Source of the DNA: Strobilurus pachycystidiatus
Taxonomy: Eukaryota; Basidiomycota; Agaricomycetes; Agaricales; Physalacriaceae
Assembly (NCBI GenBank): GCA_019915135.1
Contig: JAHLMK010000028.1
Coordinates: forward strand, 186,001 to 250,000
DNA length: 64,000 bases
Reading direction: 5' to 3'
The notes beneath the pieces were generated by a model. It ran no database searches and was not told where the DNA came from. It saw only the letters and a list, made by a program, of their open reading frames with translations. The position numbers and the translations under genes are program-made. This document shows positions 10,656 through 20,998 of this stretch, piece by piece (the stretch's first letter is position 1; each line of letters starts with the position of its first letter).

Positions 10656-12910
10656 TGCAAACTTTTGTCCGCCATCAGACCCACCGTGTCTCTTTTTTTT
10701 TTTTTTGGTGGAAACGTTTTATAGTAATGTACGTCCGTACGCCGACCTAGTCGTCTACACCAAACCCGCTTGTAGCAATGAGGAATCGCGACCTCAAGAT
10801 GAATCTCACCCCGAAGAAATGCTTTACGCGACCCACCGTGTCTCGAAGGCCGTTTCATCCCTCGCCTCGGGTTCTCCATAATATCTCGAACCCAGTTGCC
10901 GACCTAGTCGATGACCCAGACCGTATTCTGCATCCTCGCACCGAAGTACGAGGTCCCAGAGGTCGAGAAGTACCTTCTTTATCACCACCAGCCGCCCCGG
11001 TAGCGCTACCGGTACCATCTCAGCCTTCTCCGTCTCCATCCCCACAGTCCTTACCACCTCCATCACCTCCATTCAGGTCCCTTTTACTCTCGCCCATCGA
11101 GCATAGTCCTCCACCGTCTCCATTCCGTCCCTTCCTCATCGAGCAGTTCGAGCTCCCGCCTCCATAACCCGCTAGACCGTTTGAACTCATCTCAGCCGCT
11201 GCAGTCCCACTTCCGCCTTCACCTCTACCTACCTTCACATTCACAATCACACCAGTCGCTCCTCCCGTCGCTCCTGTTCCACCAACACACCCTGCTACCA
11301 TGTCCACCACAGGCCTGGGTTCCCTTCCTACTCGTCGCAGTGACGATGCACCCCGTTTCTACTCTGATCAGGCGGATGAGCTCGATGATTTTCTTCGCGA
11401 GTTTGAGGCGCACTTGCTACAATTCTATGCCTCCGCTCGGAAGGCGAACAAGTTCACGCTTCGAAATTTAGAGAATCTTATCAGGCGAGCACGTCGGGAG
11501 CGTCTTTCAGACGAAGAAGATCTCGAATCATACCATCGGGAGTTCATACCAGTTGCACGCAAAAAGAAAGGCACAATCTCCGAGAAGGAGATGCAACGGT
11601 TCTTTCAGAAAGAAATCCACAAGTCTATTCGCAGTCGGATTGAAGATCGCATCAGTCGCATTGACACAAGCTGGGACCGCGACGCACCTCCTAAAATCGA
11701 TGCGGTCATGTCCACTGGTCGTTGGGTCTTGAAGTCAAGATCCTACGATACCGATTCCTCCGACGATGATGACGGCGTCCGTAAAGTCGCTCGCAAAGCC
11801 AAGCGCAACGACTCCGATGATGATGATGATGATGAACCTAAGGAGAAATCTCAGCCTAAAGTTCAGACAAAGACTGTAGCTGTTGACGATCTTACCGCGG
11901 CTCACGAAAAGCTCAGTCTTGCCCAAGCCGCAACCTTCCAATCCCTCCTCCAGCCTCTCTTTTCCCGATCGCAGGCTCAAGCATTTGCTGCAACGACTCA
12001 TCAGTTCAAGAATTCGCCGTTTCAGAGCCCGCATACACACACCACATCGGACCCAATGGGAGGTTCCCTGTGCTTCTTCTGCCTGAAGCCAAACCATTTC
12101 ATATCCACCTGCGAGTGCGTTGCCATGTACGCCAAGGCCGGGCGCATCGTTCTCTCTAACCGAAACCGAAGGGTGTGCTTCCATGACGGCACTCTCGTCA
12201 GCCGTAACCATCCCCGCGGTCTCATCGGCGCTGTTGACATTATGTTCGGTGGACCACTACCCGGTACGTCGTCGTCATCCGCTGCAGCTACATCCAACAC
12301 CACCAAGAAGAAGTCCAGTTTTAAAGTTACACGGCGATTGACAGAGGCCATGTCAGCGTATCCGCCGCGGCTATTGCTGAAGTGGTCGACGAGGTGCCTG
12401 ATGAGATTGTTGACGCGCCCGAATTGTTGCTGAGGAGGAGGAAGATGCAGACGACGTGTGGTGGGGATTTCTCCACATGGATGTCGATGTACTGTAGAGG
12501 ATTCGACTGCCGCGACATCGGTCGCGGCAGTAACCCGAGCCCAAGCCGCCAAGAAGATGGCACCATAACCAGAGGCAACGACGGAAAAGACTCCAGAGCC
12601 GACTACCGAGATTCCAGCTACAATGATTTCAGATATCCCCCATTCCAGAGATGAACCTATTCCGCTATTCACAGAACGCCGACATCATTCAGATGAGCCC
12701 CGTCGTCCTGCTTTCCGTTACCAGTCTAAACTTCACGATTCTTCCGCGTCTATCAGCAGATGCTGGATACCTATGTTACTGTTCCGATTCGCGACCTATA
12801 CGCAATTAGTTTAGATCCACAGAAGGAAGCAGTCGCGAATGAACGTACTACTCATGTTCCCATTCCCGCCGTTGTCTCCAACATCTCCTCCACCGTTCGG
12901 AGTAAAGACC
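10656..12910 (+). mobile_element. Ty3-like LTR element A, left part (Gag and linker), decayed
   Basis: Left half of an old LTR retrotransposon between its primer site and the point where element B inserted. It holds a proline-rich leader (10778-11167), a Gag frame (11300-12433), and a linker region in which the reading frame changes twice (about 12340 and 12750). The linker carries RDEPIPLFTERRHHSDEPRR and then VTVPIRDLYAISLDPQKEAV, which resembles the segment ahead of the protease in fungal Ty3-type polyproteins. The protease continues after element B at 17904. No reverse transcriptase, RNase H or integrase is present. Confidence 0.75.
11300..12433 (+). CDS. Gag polyprotein of element A (frame-broken at 3' end)
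   Basis: A 377-residue frame. The N-terminal part is helical and charged (RFYSDQADELDDFLREFEAH), as in Ty3-like capsids. An acidic run encoded by GAT repeats lies near residue 175. A CCHC zinc knuckle, CFFCLKPNHFISTC (spacing C-x2-C-x4-H-x4-C), is at about residues 258-271. The last 25 residues are out of the ancestral frame, because the linker continues in another frame after about 12340. The knuckle and overall layout make the Gag call firm. Expression is unlikely to support transposition, since the pol region is lost and interrupted by element B. Confidence 0.8.
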   Translation: MSTTGLGSLPTRRSDDAPRFYSDQADELDDFLREFEAHLLQFYASARKANKFTLRNLENLIRRARRERLSDEEDLESYHREFIPVARKKKGTISEKEMQRFFQKEIHKSIRSRIEDRISRIDTSWDRDAPPKIDAVMSTGRWVLKSRSYDTDSSDDDDGVRKVARKAKRNDSDDDDDDEPKEKSQPKVQTKTVAVDDLTAAHEKLSLAQAATFQSLLQPLFSRSQAQAFAATTHQFKNSPFQSPHTHTTSDPMGGSLCFFCLKPNHFISTCECVAMYAKAGRIVLSNRNRRVCFHDGTLVSRNHPRGLIGAVDIMFGGPLPGTSSSSAAATSNTTKKKSSFKVTRRLTEAMSAYPPRLLLKWSTRCLMRLLTRPNCC

Positions 12911-13567
12911 TGTACAGACTGAGTTCTCCCTGATCAGGGAACTCAGCTGTTGTCGGCATACTAGGCGCACGCCTCAGGCGAGGGACCTTCGGCCGAAGGG
13001 ACCAAGACATGAGCCGCGTCGCTCGGAGAGGAAGCGCACACATCTGAGACATTGGAGCTGAGGGAAGGATCGCTCTCTATGAAGGAGTTGTTCCGTTTCC
13101 GCCCGCCTCCGCCCGCTCCACTACTCCACAGTACTCGCTACTAGATGAGCCCGGATAGAGGAGTGGTGGGCCATCTCTGATCCACACAGGCGAAGTTCAG
13201 GCAAGACCTCGCTTGACAGTATAGGCGAGGAAGACCGATGCTCGCCTGGACAGTTCCGCAAGGAAGAGAGATTACGCAGAGTATTGTATTTAAGGCGACA
13301 CACTTGTAGTAGTTACTCAGTTAGATATCACCCACTTTCACTCGATACTGCTCACTCTCACTTGGCAAACTCCCTCGCCTCACTCGATCTCAGGTGACAC
13401 ACTCCGCCTGAGCATCACTTGCCGTTTCCCTTCACTGTAGGCGAACACCTTGCCTACACATTCCGCATCGCTCAGCACGTTTCGCCTATCCTCGAGCTAG
13501 TCTCTCGGATATTGGGGTATCCCCCACGCGTACATATTTCTTGTACAGGACCGTTTAGGCATCTACA
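12911..13567 (+). repeat. 5' LTR of element B
   Basis: 657 bp with TGT...ACA ends. A TATA-like GTATTTAAGG lies at about 13287 and could be the core promoter. The copy at 17247 is the same at every position I compared, which suggests a recent insertion. Confidence 0.92.
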
Positions 13568-13569
13568 AG

Positions 13570-13584
13570 TGGAGCCCACCGCGA
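13570..13584 (+). promoter_or_regulatory. Primer binding site of LTR element B
   Basis: TGGAGCCCACCGCGA, 2 nt after the LTR end. It is identical to the site in element A, so both elements use the same primer tRNA, one whose 5' end should read GCCCACC. Confidence 0.8.
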
Positions 13585-13753
13585 GGGGGCATAATCCACA
13601 TCTTCGAGCCGCCTAGCTCGAAATCTGGCCAGACGTGCGAAGCGAGCTTCGTCACCACAACGAGACGAGAAAGGCCGATTTCTCAAAAAGACTCGTGTCA
13701 CTCGCGACACTGCTGCACCAGTAGCACGACCTTTCCCTCGACCAGCAGAGGAC

Positions 13754-16129
13754 TTGGATCGACTAGCAGATTCATTATCCAACCTACAATTATCGCCACT
13801 ACTCCCATTCCACAACTTCGACTTCACCTTCACACCTCCGCCTACAATGTCAAAAACTATGCCAGGCAGAGGTAGTAAATCGGCACCTGCCTTCACAGGC
13901 AATCCAAAAGATGTAGCCGACTACTTGGAGGATGTAAAACGTCTCTGCACGGAGACAGGAAAGAAGAAAGAGGAAGAATGGGTGGAGTACTCACTCCACT
14001 ATCTCCCAGCCGACGAACGAGAACTCTGGAAACGCATGGCGGTAGCCAAGAGCTACACAGACCTCGCATCCGGTCTCATTATTCAGCCTACTTGGAAGCC
14101 TTTTGTTGAGGCAGCGCTGGATAAGTACCCTGGTTCGCGCGAAGTAGGGCGCTATGAGCTGTCAGACTTGGAATACCTTGTCAAGCAGAAGGCGAATACT
14201 CCACCACAGGACCTAAAGGTTTTAGGCGACTACACTCGCTCCTTTCAGAGAGTGGGATTTGCGCTAGAAGACGAGGGCATCGCATCTGCGGCAGAGCTTT
14301 CCCGCCTATACGTCAGGGGCCTTGGAAGTGCTCTACGCGAGAAGGTCAACAGGCGACTCGAGATCAAGTTCCCAGATCACTCGCCCGCACGACCTCACGC
14401 CCTGACAGACCTCATCACACAAGCAGAATTCTGCCTGTCAGGAACGTCCACCTATGTTGCTACCGAAACGTCGGCAAAGGCAACAGTGAAACTGGAGGGA
14501 CTAGAGCCAAAGACAATTGCAACAGCTATAGTCGAGGCTCTAGTAGCAGCCAATCTCGCCACAGTCAACACGTTCACGGCTGCGCAGACATCATCGGGAT
14601 CCTCGCCTGCGACAGGAGCCAATATGACTCCATTGTATCCACCTAGGAAGAAGAACTCTTGCTTCTGTGGTGGGGTCTGTGCAAACTGGAATGTTTGCGA
14701 CATTCATAAAAATGCTGTGGCTAGTGGTGTTGTCAAACTTGACAATGTCGGCAAAACCGTCATGCGAGACGGCAGTCGGAACTGGCCTAGGGGCCCTGGC
14801 TCACTCTACGAGCGCATCGTCGCCTGGAATGCTGCTAATCCCGGTATCACTCCGCCAGCTGGTACAGGCAACACCTTCCTTGTCGAGGTAGTACCACCGG
14901 GATCAGCAGGCGCCTCACGAATTCCGCAATCTGCTACCTTGATCTCCACGGAGTATACACAAAAGCCGCAGATATGGGATGCCTCAGTTGAGGCTGCCTA
15001 TATTACAACTAGGCGAGGGACACAACTTGCCCCACCTATCCCGTACGGCAAGAGAGTAGTGGCCCGCGCGTCTGACCTCCGGAACCCAAAAGCAGCTCCA
15101 CCCTTGCCTTCAACTACCAGCATTCCCAAGGCAGGCAAGGCAGAGACTGCACGGGAAGCGCCTACAACTTCGCGCATCGAGGAGGTACCTGATGATGATT
15201 TGGTACCAATTTCCAAGGCACCTTCAACCACACAGATCAAGGAGGTACCAGAGCCGAAACAAGTATCACAGCCGGAGCCTACAAGCAGCAACGCTAGGAA
15301 TCCATTCTTAGCTTCCCAGAAGAAGGCCGCAGAACCAGAGGAGACCCGACAGTACCGGACGCAGCCGCCTATTGTTCAGGAAGACGGAGAGACCATTAGG
15401 AACGTCCTGCAGCAAATCATGGAAGGCTCAACGACTATCTCCACAAAGGATCTTCTTGTCCTTTCTCCTGAACTCCGCAAAAAGTTTAGAGAGATGGTGT
15501 CAAACAAACGGGTACCACTAGGCGAGCCTCAGGCAATGGCGGATACCCTTGTGCTCACTGTGATGGAGATCGATGAGACTCCGTCAACCGACACACTCGA
15601 CGCTTTCTACTCCTCACTCCAGGATACAGGCGTAGTGGTCGGGGCTCAATTGCTAGCTTTGCGAGCCATAACACCCACAATCAGCCATACTTGTGAGGTG
15701 GAAGCCATCCTAGACGACGGAGCTCAAGTCATTGCAATGTCCGACAGAGTCTGGAAGAAGTTGAAGCTGCCAATGGACAGCACAACACGGATTGCCGTCC
15801 AATCAGCAAACCAAGGCGTTGACCAGTCTCTAGGAATGTGTCGAAACGTTCCTTTCACCATAGGCGGAATGACTGTTTTCCTACAAGTCCACGTTCTGCG
15901 GGGTGTCGCCTACGACATCCTACTGGGTCGCCCATTTGGGGTGTTGACGGAAAGCTTGGTTCAAAACTATATGGATGGGCAGCAGACAATAACACTGCAT
16001 GATCCCAACTCGGATTGGGTGGTTACTATTCCTACGCATGCGCGAGGGAATGCCCGCTTTGCGCCTGCACTAGACGCATTGGATATCGGACTTCTGGACA
16101 CCAACACGCTGAAGAATTCATGGAACTAA
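13754..16129 (+). CDS. Gag-protease polyprotein of element B
   Basis: 791-residue open frame. The likely start may be the internal ATG at 13847 (MSKTMPGRGSKSAPAF). The first 250 residues are capsid-like. A cysteine/histidine cluster, CFCGGVCANWNVCDIH, near residue 303 probably replaces the usual zinc knuckle. A Pro/Ser-rich disordered middle follows. Near residue 650 is the retropepsin core: EAILDDGAQVIAMS, in which the first Asp of DDG takes the place of the catalytic Asp of D-S/T-G, and later YDILLGRPF, the conserved C-terminal protease motif. The frame ends at 16129, while related sequence continues in another frame from about 16100, so a frameshift links it to the following ORF. Confidence 0.85.
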   Translation: MDRLADSLSNLQLSPLLPFHNFDFTFTPPPTMSKTMPGRGSKSAPAFTGNPKDVADYLEDVKRLCTETGKKKEEEWVEYSLHYLPADERELWKRMAVAKSYTDLASGLIIQPTWKPFVEAALDKYPGSREVGRYELSDLEYLVKQKANTPPQDLKVLGDYTRSFQRVGFALEDEGIASAAELSRLYVRGLGSALREKVNRRLEIKFPDHSPARPHALTDLITQAEFCLSGTSTYVATETSAKATVKLEGLEPKTIATAIVEALVAANLATVNTFTAAQTSSGSSPATGANMTPLYPPRKKNSCFCGGVCANWNVCDIHKNAVASGVVKLDNVGKTVMRDGSRNWPRGPGSLYERIVAWNAANPGITPPAGTGNTFLVEVVPPGSAGASRIPQSATLISTEYTQKPQIWDASVEAAYITTRRGTQLAPPIPYGKRVVARASDLRNPKAAPPLPSTTSIPKAGKAETAREAPTTSRIEEVPDDDLVPISKAPSTTQIKEVPEPKQVSQPEPTSSNARNPFLASQKKAAEPEETRQYRTQPPIVQEDGETIRNVLQQIMEGSTTISTKDLLVLSPELRKKFREMVSNKRVPLGEPQAMADTLVLTVMEIDETPSTDTLDAFYSSLQDTGVVVGAQLLALRAITPTISHTCEVEAILDDGAQVIAMSDRVWKKLKLPMDSTTRIAVQSANQGVDQSLGMCRNVPFTIGGMTVFLQVHVLRGVAYDILLGRPFGVLTESLVQNYMDGQQTITLHDPNSDWVVTIPTHARGNARFAPALDALDIGLLDTNTLKNSWN

Positions 16130-16935
16130 TGGAGGACACCACTGACGAACATTTAGCTCTGTTTATTACGGTCACACATGCAACGGATACATCGCCTAGG
16201 ACACCTCGACTTGGGAAACCTTTAGAAGAGCCATCACTCTTCAAGGATTCCACAACTATACCCGGATTCTCAATCTCTATCGCAGGCATTTCAGACAGTG
16301 CTGTTAATTCTGCAGTACAGTCTGATCTGCCTACCTCATTCACAACAAAAGCCTTTGTCTTAGCAGCCGCCACATATGGCGCCAAAGACTCATCGGCAGA
16401 TACTGCGCCTGCCCCAAAGGCGGTTCCAATCAGTATCCCAGTTCCAATTCCTTCCACTCATTCTGCCCTTGCTTCTATAATCGATCAAAACCCTCACTAC
16501 GAAGTCAACCTTGCCCAGGTCATAGGCGAGGTTGATGCACTGAACCATTCCATTGCCGACGCGAGTACGCCTGTTGATGTTTTTGCGGCTCGGAAATACA
16601 AACCGGTTGCCACAAGGACCAATCCAGTGGGCGGAACACTGCCAGAGTTCTTCCGAGTAGTCCGCGACATCAAAGGCGATCCTTTTGCTGACATGCCACA
16701 ACTCTCAATCAACCCTCCGCCATTCTTGCCTACGTCCGCCATTTTGGCGCTTTTGGTCTACTACTTCAGGCAGGCAGGTTTGATGCTGCCTCGCTTTCAC
16801 TACTACTGCCTTAGGGCGCGACTTGGTTTCCTACTTGGCGGCCTACAACTGGACAGGATTGATGCTGTCCCACTCTCACTACAACGGGTTAGGCTCGATG
16901 CTAGCCTGTTTTTGACTACGGGCAAGCAGGTTTGA
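16090..16935 (+). CDS. Protease-to-RT linker of element B, no RT
   Basis: An open frame overlapping the Gag-protease frame. From about 16100 it reads like the acidic linker after the protease, then IDQNPHYEVNLAQVIGEVD, then VFAARKYKPVATRTNPVGG and a Pro-rich DMPQLSINPPPF motif. In fungal Ty3-type elements this precedes the reverse transcriptase. Here the RT is absent. From about 16765 the sequence turns into short repeats of a GATGCTG-containing unit. The frame is open from 16015, but its first residues are probably the shadow of the upstream frame. The change of frame may be a mutation or a translational frameshift. Confidence 0.6.
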   Translation, partial: TSGHQHAEEFMELMEDTTDEHLALFITVTHATDTSPRTPRLGKPLEEPSLFKDSTTIPGFSISIAGISDSAVNSAVQSDLPTSFTTKAFVLAAATYGAKDSSADTAPAPKAVPISIPVPIPSTHSALASIIDQNPHYEVNLAQVIGEVDALNHSIADASTPVDVFAARKYKPVATRTNPVGGTLPEFFRVVRDIKGDPFADMPQLSINPPPFLPTSAILALLVYYFRQAGLMLPRFHYYCLRARLGFLLGGLQLDRIDAVPLSLQRVRLDASLFLTTGKQV

Positions 16936-17233
16936 TGCTGTTTTGCCCATGCTACGCCTGAAACTCAGGCAACGACAATCTGGATAGGGGACGCCTGATT
17001 CCGGATTACTTTTACGCAACACACATTTACGACAACTATCTGATTCCAAGAACCTCACGACTTGACTACTGAGGTTATGGTCGATGGAGCCTTGGGCCTG
17101 GTTGGGGAGAGGCTCGGGGCAGGGAACAGTGATGATGTTGGGGTCGGTCTGATACATGGGGGGGAAGTCGAGTGTTGAGGAGTAGAAGGGGTTGCCCTTT
17201 TATAGGAAGGGGCTGGAGGGGCTAGGAAATTTT

Positions 17234-17246
17234 AGTTGGGGGGAGA
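17234..17246 (+). promoter_or_regulatory. Polypurine tract of element B
   Basis: TTGGGGGGAGA lies immediately before the 3' LTR, where plus-strand DNA synthesis of an LTR retrotransposon is primed. Confidence 0.65.
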
Positions 17247-17903
17247 TGTACAGACTGAGTTCTCCCTGATCAGGGAACTCAGCTGTTGTCGGCATACTAG
17301 GCGCACGCCTCAGGCGAGGGACCTTCGGCCGAAGGGACCAAGACATGAGCCGCGTCGCTCGGAGAGGAAGCGCACACATCTGAGACATTGGAGCTGAGGG
17401 AAGGATCGCTCTCTATGAAGGAGTTGTTCCGTTTCCGCCCGCCTCCGCCCGCTCCACTACTCCACAGTACTCGCTACTAGATGAGCCCGGATAGAGGAGT
17501 GGTGGGCCATCTCTGATCCACACAGGCGAAGTTCAGGCAAGACCTCGCTTGACAGTATAGGCGAGGAAGACCGATGCTCGCCTGGACAGTTCCGCAAGGA
17601 AGAGAGATTACGCAGAGTATTGTATTTAAGGCGACACACTTGTAGTAGTTACTCAGTTAGATATCACCCACTTTCACTCGATACTGCTCACTCTCACTTG
17701 GCAAACTCCCTCGCCTCACTCGATCTCAGGTGACACACTCCGCCTGAGCATCACTTGCCGTTTCCCTTCACTGTAGGCGAACACCTTGCCTACACATTCC
17801 GCATCGCTCAGCACGTTTCGCCTATCCTCGAGCTAGTCTCTCGGATATTGGGGTATCCCCCACGCGTACATATTTCTTGTACAGGACCGTTTAGGCATCT
17901 ACA
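17247..17903 (+). repeat. 3' LTR of element B
   Basis: 657 bp, offset by exactly 4336 from the 5' LTR along its full length. Together with the flanking GACC it marks the right border of element B. Confidence 0.92.
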
Positions 17904-18440
17904 GACCCGCCACTCGCTCTTGACTATTCCACTCCACTTCGCAATATTGACGTGGTGATTGCTGGAAAACCACCAGAGCCCGCTCTCCTCGGTGATGGAT
18001 CCAAAATTGTCGTTATCCGTGCCGACTATGCAAAAAAGCTCGGAGTCGATGTCAACAAACACCGTACTATGCTGATGGAGACCGCGAATGGCTCAAAAGA
18101 ACAACTTCCTGGCTGTGCAGGAGAAATTAGAGCTCTTCATCGATGGGCTCAGAACGTTTGCTCACGCGTTCGTTGTCCCCAACGCGCCCTATCGCATCCT
18201 ACTCAGGAGACCATGGCAACGGAGTGTTCGACTCCGAAAATGGGAGGCAGACCACGGAGTCTCTATCCAGATTTGGACCAGAAGGAGGACTACAAGCAGA
18301 GCCGGATTGTCGTCACAAAGGAGCGTGTACGGCCAGCTGCGCAGGCGTATGGAATTTCGCGCATGGTGGATGTGGTCAAAGCATGGCAGAGCGACTCGGG
18401 TCCGGCTGAGCCGATCCAATCGCCAAGTCTCTATTAGTAT
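17904..18440 (+). pseudogene. Element A, right part: aspartic protease remnant
   Basis: Directly after element B the protease frame of element A resumes. If element B and one copy of the target duplication are ignored, the codon phase runs on unbroken from 12910 to 17908. The stretch shows PLRNIDVVIAGKPPEPALL then GDGSKIVVIRADYAKKLGV, where related proteases have LLDDGS, so the catalytic Asp is replaced by Gly. A frame change near 18110 then leads to FVVPNAPYRILLRRPWQ, the counterpart of the ILLGRPW motif, with Gly changed to Arg. The protease is therefore dead. RT and integrase do not follow. LINE-related sequence takes over. Confidence 0.75.
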
Positions 18441-18980
18441 CACCCTCCGACAAACGACGCCCAGGTCGGACCTAACAAACGGCCTCGCTGGGACGGTTTC
18501 AACAAGTCACCCGAGCGCGAGTCCTTCGCCATCGAGTACGGCCCTGTGCCGGAGTTCATGTCTCTTAGGGCGGTCGTCGATTGCCTGGCAGAAGGCTTCG
18601 GCGGGTCGAAGACAGACCTTGCACCCTTGGCTCCACGTTGGGCTTTTGGGATGCAGCGCCACGCTGTTGCCTTTTTTCGCACTTACGACACGGCGGATCG
18701 TGTCGTCGATGGCGTCGCCCGCGGACAGAACCCGATCTTCTAAGGCAGAGTTCGCCATCTGGATAATGTGCAGCGGTAATGCTCCTGCCTGTGTCTCTCA
18801 TCTTCTTGTTTTGTCTTACTTCCAGTCCTACTTAGTCCTAAAATTTTTTGCCTGTGCGAGACTTTGCAACGTCTCTCACATCGTATCTTTGGTACTGCTT
18901 CCTCTAAAAATCTATAGACTACGGCTTGCTTAATTGAAACACGATGCTTTAGCCCCCAAACAGCTTCGACATCGCCTCTG
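18441..18980 (+). other. Possible LINE 5' region, unassigned
   Basis: Up to 18743 one plus frame reads ERESFAIEYGPVPEFMSLRA and continues open as a folded-looking but unidentified segment. It could be the end of element A or an ORF1-like part of the LINE that starts near 18980. An AT-rich stretch with no gene follows. Confidence 0.3.
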
Positions 18981-20010
18981 TAACGGCCCGTAAAAACGTG
19001 AAGATAGTCTGCTGGAATGTTGCCCCCTTCTGGTCAAAATCCGGCACCCCGACTTGCAGTCTCTCATCAACTCATGTGATATTGTCATCTTCCAGGAGAC
19101 CTGGCTGAAGCCTGGTGAGGATGACAGTCTTCTGGTTCCGACGGGCTTTGACGTGTTCTCGTGCCCGCGACCGGCTGATGTGTGCTCTGCCCATGCGTGT
19201 GGCGGCGTTCTGGTGTTGTACCGAGTCGAGCTCCCTATTGTGTTCCACGCTGCGCTATCTCGACCAGACATCGCTTGTTTTGACGTCGGGGACGAATGGA
19301 CAATCTGTTGCGCGTATCTCGCGCCGACCGGCTCACCTTGGCTGCTGCACCCACAAGGTGACATGACGACCCTCACCGAAGAGGTATTGGCGTGTTGCAG
19401 GGCTCAGGCGGGGGGGAGGCATCTCGTGTTCGTGTCCGATGTTAATGGAAGAATTGGGGACTTCCAGACCTCCATTGGTCCTATCCGTTTGTCAGGGGAC
19501 CAGGCGCCGAAGAATCCTAGAGGTAACTGGCTGTTGAGAATAGCAGAAGATAACACATTGTGCGTGGTGAATGGTAGCTACCTCGACTGCGACTCTCCTG
19601 GCGCGTACACTTCACATCAGAGGGGTGTTAGGCGGGTTGGTAGGAGCGTCGTCGACTATCTGCTTCTCGCGAGTTCGGCACTACCCCTCCTCAGTCCCAA
19701 TACTCTGTCCGTCGTTCACGTCCCCGCCGGCTGGTCCGACCATTCCATGCTGCAGTTTCAGCTTCCGTACGACATCCAGCCCAATGTGGCTCACCGTGCA
19801 GTCAGCCCTCTCCCTGACGTGAATTGTGTCGAGTCGGACATTCGCGCGCTTCGCCCTCTCTGGTTCCAGACGAGCGGTCACATCGACGAGCTGGCAAAAA
19901 CTGTGAAGAGGTCTATGCGGGCCAGGGGTGCTGGAACGGACCTGTTTCATGGACCGGCGTCATGCGCAGAAAGTTCAACAAAGGCTCACATTGCCGCTTA
20001 TCGGGGTCGT
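18981..20010 (+). pseudogene. LINE endonuclease (EEP family) fragment
   Basis: The long frame from 19054 encodes an endonuclease/exonuclease/phosphatase-like domain of a non-LTR retrotransposon. The N-terminal strand KIVCWNVAP lies just upstream (18994-19022) in another frame, so a small deletion broke the 5' end. Then follow IVIFQETWLKP (catalytic Glu), GGVLVLYRV, LVFVSDVNGRIGDF (Asp/Asn active site), SVVDYLLLASS and GWSDHSMLQF (the SDH motif). This enzyme nicks the target DNA to prime reverse transcription. After about residue 250 the similarity fades, and no reverse transcriptase follows. The frame runs on to 20472 through unrelated low-complexity sequence. Confidence 0.8.
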
Positions 20011-20998
20011 AAACCTGGTGTTGGGAGTATGGTCGCATATGCGGTTGCCAGAGGGGGAAATATCCAAGGTGCCACTGGATCCCTATTGCCTCTCGGGCTG
20101 GGAGATTCGGTTCTCAATGCTTTGGTAGCGGCAGTTCTGGACACTGTGGCCCACTCTGCCAACGCAGCGAGGTCTTTGTCTGCGGGTGCTCGGTCAGGAG
20201 ATGGAAGAGGGAGAGAAAATGGAAGAACACAAATGCCAGCATCACCACCCCCACACCCTACATCCTTTGGCGGCGGAAACTCGAATCCTCCACCTTCTCC
20301 ATTTCCTCCCCCACTAAGTCCCCCACTCCTCATCGTTGGCGTCGGCCCACAATCCGCCTGCGGCAGCACCAGAGTCAACAAGCACCGCTCCTCCATCCGC
20401 GCACCATCGCAGCACTCCCGGTCGAGCAGGGAAGGAAAGCGCGCCTGGCGCAAAAAAGTCGATATCGAGTGATGAGAGCGGAAGAGCGGGTCGTGGGGTC
20501 CGTTGCAGCCTTGTCCTCACTCTGGCATTCTCTTATTTGTTCCCAGTACTGCTCTGCAGAAGCAAATCAACGATGTCCTATTCATCATTGACGTCACCGG
20601 GGACCGTCTCATCAGGGAGAGGACATGAACCAGTGGCGGAGAGGAGGCGGGATATGCAGGTATGGGAGCGGGAGAATGATTCGGGCTGGCTACCTCGCCG
20701 CGAACGCGCCCCATCGTAGAGCCGCCACCATCACCACCGCTGCCGCTGCCGCTACCGCTGTCGGCGCATGCTGACGACGAGGACAGGAAGTGGGAGCCCG
20801 CCCCTGAGTTCAGTATCGCCGCCTCCGACCAAGCGGCGCAGAATCGAAGCCCACAGTCCCAGGTATCAGCCAAGACCGACGATACTCGAACTCTCCCTCA
20901 TCACCATGTCACCATGCATCACAACGCCCGCGCATACTTACTATGATGCCTTCTTCGTTTTCCTTGAGACAATATTTCTGCAATCGTAAAGGACATGC
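20011..20998 (+). other. Low-complexity stretch with a possible small gene
   Basis: Proline- and glycine-rich coding-like sequence in several frames. One candidate starts at 20336 with MASAHNPPAAAPESTS and has a possible intron ending near 20561, followed by KQINDVLFIIDVTGDRLIRE. The evidence for a functional gene is thin. Nothing else was recognised. Confidence 0.25.

Larger units (their letters stand above)
12911..17903 (+). mobile_element. Non-autonomous LTR retrotransposon B, nested in element A
   Basis: A 4993-bp element bounded by two direct 657-bp LTRs (12911-13567 and 17247-17903) that look identical by eye. They begin TGTACAGACTGAG and end CATCTACA. A primer site follows the left LTR and a G-rich polypurine tract precedes the right one. 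It is flanked by GACC on both sides (AGACC if the terminal A is counted with the flank), a normal target duplication. It encodes Gag and protease-like sequence and a linker, but no reverse transcriptase, RNase H or integrase, so it would need enzymes from a relative to move. Insertion split the protease region of element A. Confidence 0.92.

Noticed and set aside
12022..12672. 216-codon minus frame
   Set aside because: Antisense to the Gag zinc-knuckle and linker of element A. No domain, and the plus strand is clearly coding.
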